Source: DATFLK01 sp035267815
GTDB taxonomy: Bacteria; Pseudomonadota; Zetaproteobacteria; Mariprofundales; Mariprofundaceae
Assembly: GCA_035267815.1 (NCBI GenBank)
Contig: DATFLK010000162.1
Location: 1 to 6,603 of the forward strand
Direction of reading: 5' to 3'
DNA length: 6,603 bases
Under the pieces are notes generated by a model. That model saw only the letters and a list, made by a program, of their open reading frames with translations, did not search any database and was not told the origin of the DNA. The stretch's first letter is position 1. Each line of letters opens with the position of its first letter. This document shows positions 5,014-6,603 of the stretch, one piece after another. A program made the position numbers and the translations under genes.

Positions 5014-6603
5014 ATGACCAGTCAAAGCCCCGAGTTTGCCAAGACCTATGATCCCGCGGCGGTGGAGCCTGCCGTCGGCGAACAGTGGCTAGATTCCGAT
5101 GCTTTTGCGCCGGCCTCGGGGGATGACTCCTACTGCATCGTCATTCCGCCGCCGAACGTCACCGGCTCGCTGCATATGGGACATGCCTTCTCCTATACCT
5201 TGCAGGATATCCTGATCCGCTGGCAGCGGATGTCCGGCAAGTCGACATTGTGGCAGCCAGGCACCGATCATGCCGGCATTGCCACCCAGATGGTGGTGGA
5301 GCGCCTGCTGGACAAGGAGGGGAAGCACCGCCGCGATCTCGGCCGCGAGCGTTTCCTGGAGCGTGTCTGGGCCTGGAAGGAGGAGTCCGGCGGCGCCATC
5401 GTTGATCAGCTTAAACGTCTGGGCGCCTCCTGTGACTGGTCTCGCGAGCGTTTCACGCTCGACGAGGGGCTCTCGGAGGCGGTGCGCGAGGTCTTTGTGC
5501 GCCTCTTTGAGGAGGGGCTGATCTACCGTGGCAAGCGGCTGGTGAACTGGGATCCGGTGCTGGAGACGGCGGTCTCCGATCTGGAGGTGACGCACGAGGA
5601 GGAGGAGGGGCACCTCTGGCACATGTGCTACCCGCTCGAGGATGCTGCCGATGAGCATATTATCGTCGCCACGACCCGCCCCGAGACGATGCTCGGCGAC
5701 AGCGCCGTGGCGGTTCACCCCGAAGACGAACGTTACAAGCACCTGGTAGGACGCAGAATCAAACTGCCTCTGACCGACCGTACGATTCCGGTCATCGCCG
5801 ACGACTATGTCGCCCCCGAGTTCGGTACGGGCTGCGTGAAGATCACGCCGGCGCACGACTTCAACGACTACGAGGTCGGCAAGCGGCACGATCTGCCACT
5901 GATCAACGTCCTTGATCCGCGTGCCCATATGCTCAGCGATGATGTCATCCCGGAGAAGTATCGCGGTATGGAGCGCTACGAGGCGCGCGAGCATGTTGTC
6001 GCCGATCTCGACGCCGAGGGGCTGTTGCACAAGATCGAGCCGCACACGCACCAGGTTGGGCGCGGCGACCGTTCGCACGCCGTGCTCGAGCCCTACCTGA
6101 CCGATCAGTGGTATGTCGATATCAAGCCGTTGGCCGAACCCGCCATCCAGGCGGTCGAGGAGGGGCGCATCCGTTTCGTACCCCAGCACTGGGAGAAGAC
6201 CTACTTTGAGTGGATGCGCAATATTCAGGACTGGTGCATCTCCCGGCAGCTTTGGTGGGGGCACCGTATCCCGGCCTGGTTCTGCGAGGATTGCGACCAC
6301 ATCACTGTGGCACGCGAGACACCCGACTGCTGCGGTGGTTGCGGCTCCGTGAAGATCCGTCAGGACGAGGATGTGCTGGATACCTGGTTCTCCTCCGGCC
6401 TGTGGCCCTTCTCCACACTTGGCTGGCCGCAGCAGACCGATGAACTGGCACGCTTCTACCCCACCAACGTGCTGGTGACCGGCTTCGACATCATCTTCTT
6501 CTGGGTTGCCCGCATGATCATGATGGGGCTGAAGTTCGCCGGCGACGTGCCGTTCCGCGACGTCTACATCCATGCCCTGATCCGCGATGCCTCGGGCCAG
6601 AAG
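5014..6603 (+). CDS. valS: Valyl-tRNA synthetase, N-terminal 530 residues (cut by window edge)
   Basis: This cytoplasmic class I aminoacyl-tRNA synthetase charges tRNA-Val with valine and hydrolyses mischarged threonine. Only the first 530 residues are present, a little over half the usual length (951 in E. coli); the truncation is due to the window edge. PPPNVTGSLHMGHA carries the HIGH-type ATP motif as HMGH (54-57). GTDHAGIATQ follows. TTRPETMLGD (220-229) marks the editing domain. WCISRQLWWGHRIP (407-420) and DVLDTWFSSGLWPFSTLGWP return to the catalytic core. C424-x2-C427 and C440-x2-C443 probably bind zinc; E. coli ValS lacks this cluster, whereas many other bacteria have it. The last residues, DASGQK, are where the KMSKS motif should begin, just beyond the window. 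The anticodon-binding and coiled-coil domains are not visible. Confidence 0.97.
   Translation, partial: MTSQSPEFAKTYDPAAVEPAVGEQWLDSDAFAPASGDDSYCIVIPPPNVTGSLHMGHAFSYTLQDILIRWQRMSGKSTLWQPGTDHAGIATQMVVERLLDKEGKHRRDLGRERFLERVWAWKEESGGAIVDQLKRLGASCDWSRERFTLDEGLSEAVREVFVRLFEEGLIYRGKRLVNWDPVLETAVSDLEVTHEEEEGHLWHMCYPLEDAADEHIIVATTRPETMLGDSAVAVHPEDERYKHLVGRRIKLPLTDRTIPVIADDYVAPEFGTGCVKITPAHDFNDYEVGKRHDLPLINVLDPRAHMLSDDVIPEKYRGMERYEAREHVVADLDAEGLLHKIEPHTHQVGRGDRSHAVLEPYLTDQWYVDIKPLAEPAIQAVEEGRIRFVPQHWEKTYFEWMRNIQDWCISRQLWWGHRIPAWFCEDCDHITVARETPDCCGGCGSVKIRQDEDVLDTWFSSGLWPFSTLGWPQQTDELARFYPTNVLVTGFDIIFFWVARMIMMGLKFAGDVPFRDVYIHALIRDASGQK

Noticed and set aside
5089..6573. 494-codon open frame on the - strand
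   Set aside because: It lies wholly opposite valS, whose + strand translation carries all the class I synthetase motifs. Long antisense open frames are common in GC-rich genes, and its translation shows no recognisable domain.
1..6603. Mobile elements, CRISPR arrays, tRNA or rRNA genes, toxin-antitoxin or phage-defence genes
   Set aside because: I found no direct-repeat arrays, transposase-like frames, terminal inverted repeats or RNA gene signatures; genes fill the window almost completely.

Overview
The window is a densely packed, GC-rich bacterial chromosomal segment with every convincing gene on the + strand. The order is glnA, terminator, pepA, a PAP2-family membrane phosphatase, holC, a small acidic protein, then valS, which runs off the right edge. 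The pepA-holC-valS order is the classic proteobacterial (especially gammaproteobacterial) arrangement. The glutamine synthetase is the adenylylatable GSI-beta type, which also fits Proteobacteria. I cannot name the species. Two genes interrupt the classic order, so this is probably not an enteric; a less-studied proteobacterial lineage is more likely.

Layout. Bases 1-144 hold what may be the last codons of an upstream gene (TAA at 66-68), a terminator-like hairpin (78-110), and the glnA ribosome binding site. glnA (145-1560) is closed by a strong intrinsic terminator (1577-1609). A new transcription unit probably starts in the AT-rich stretch before pepA (1697-3193). From pepA onward the genes are tightly spaced: 15 nt to the PAP2 gene (3209-3988), a 23-nt overlap into holC if its TTG start (3966) is right, 43 nt to the acidic protein gene (4441-4989), and 24 nt to valS (5014 onward). 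This looks like one operon, but a terminator-like hairpin sits inside the first codons of the PAP2 gene and may attenuate transcription after pepA.

Most of the genes are housekeeping: nitrogen assimilation (GlnA), peptide turnover (PepA), lipid phosphate metabolism (PAP2), replication clamp-loader support (HolC) and tRNA-Val charging (ValS). The gene most worth attention is the 182-residue protein between holC and valS. It has a short N-terminal amphipathic helix, a small hydrophobic motif, a 74-residue acidic, proline-rich linker with no basic residue, and a C-terminal helical segment. That is the architecture of the alphaproteobacterial polar organiser PopZ (DUF2497), and short stretches at both ends resemble it. 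As I recall, popZ also lies beside valS in many Alphaproteobacteria. A PopZ-like scaffold inside a pepA-holC-valS operon is the best candidate here for something undescribed.
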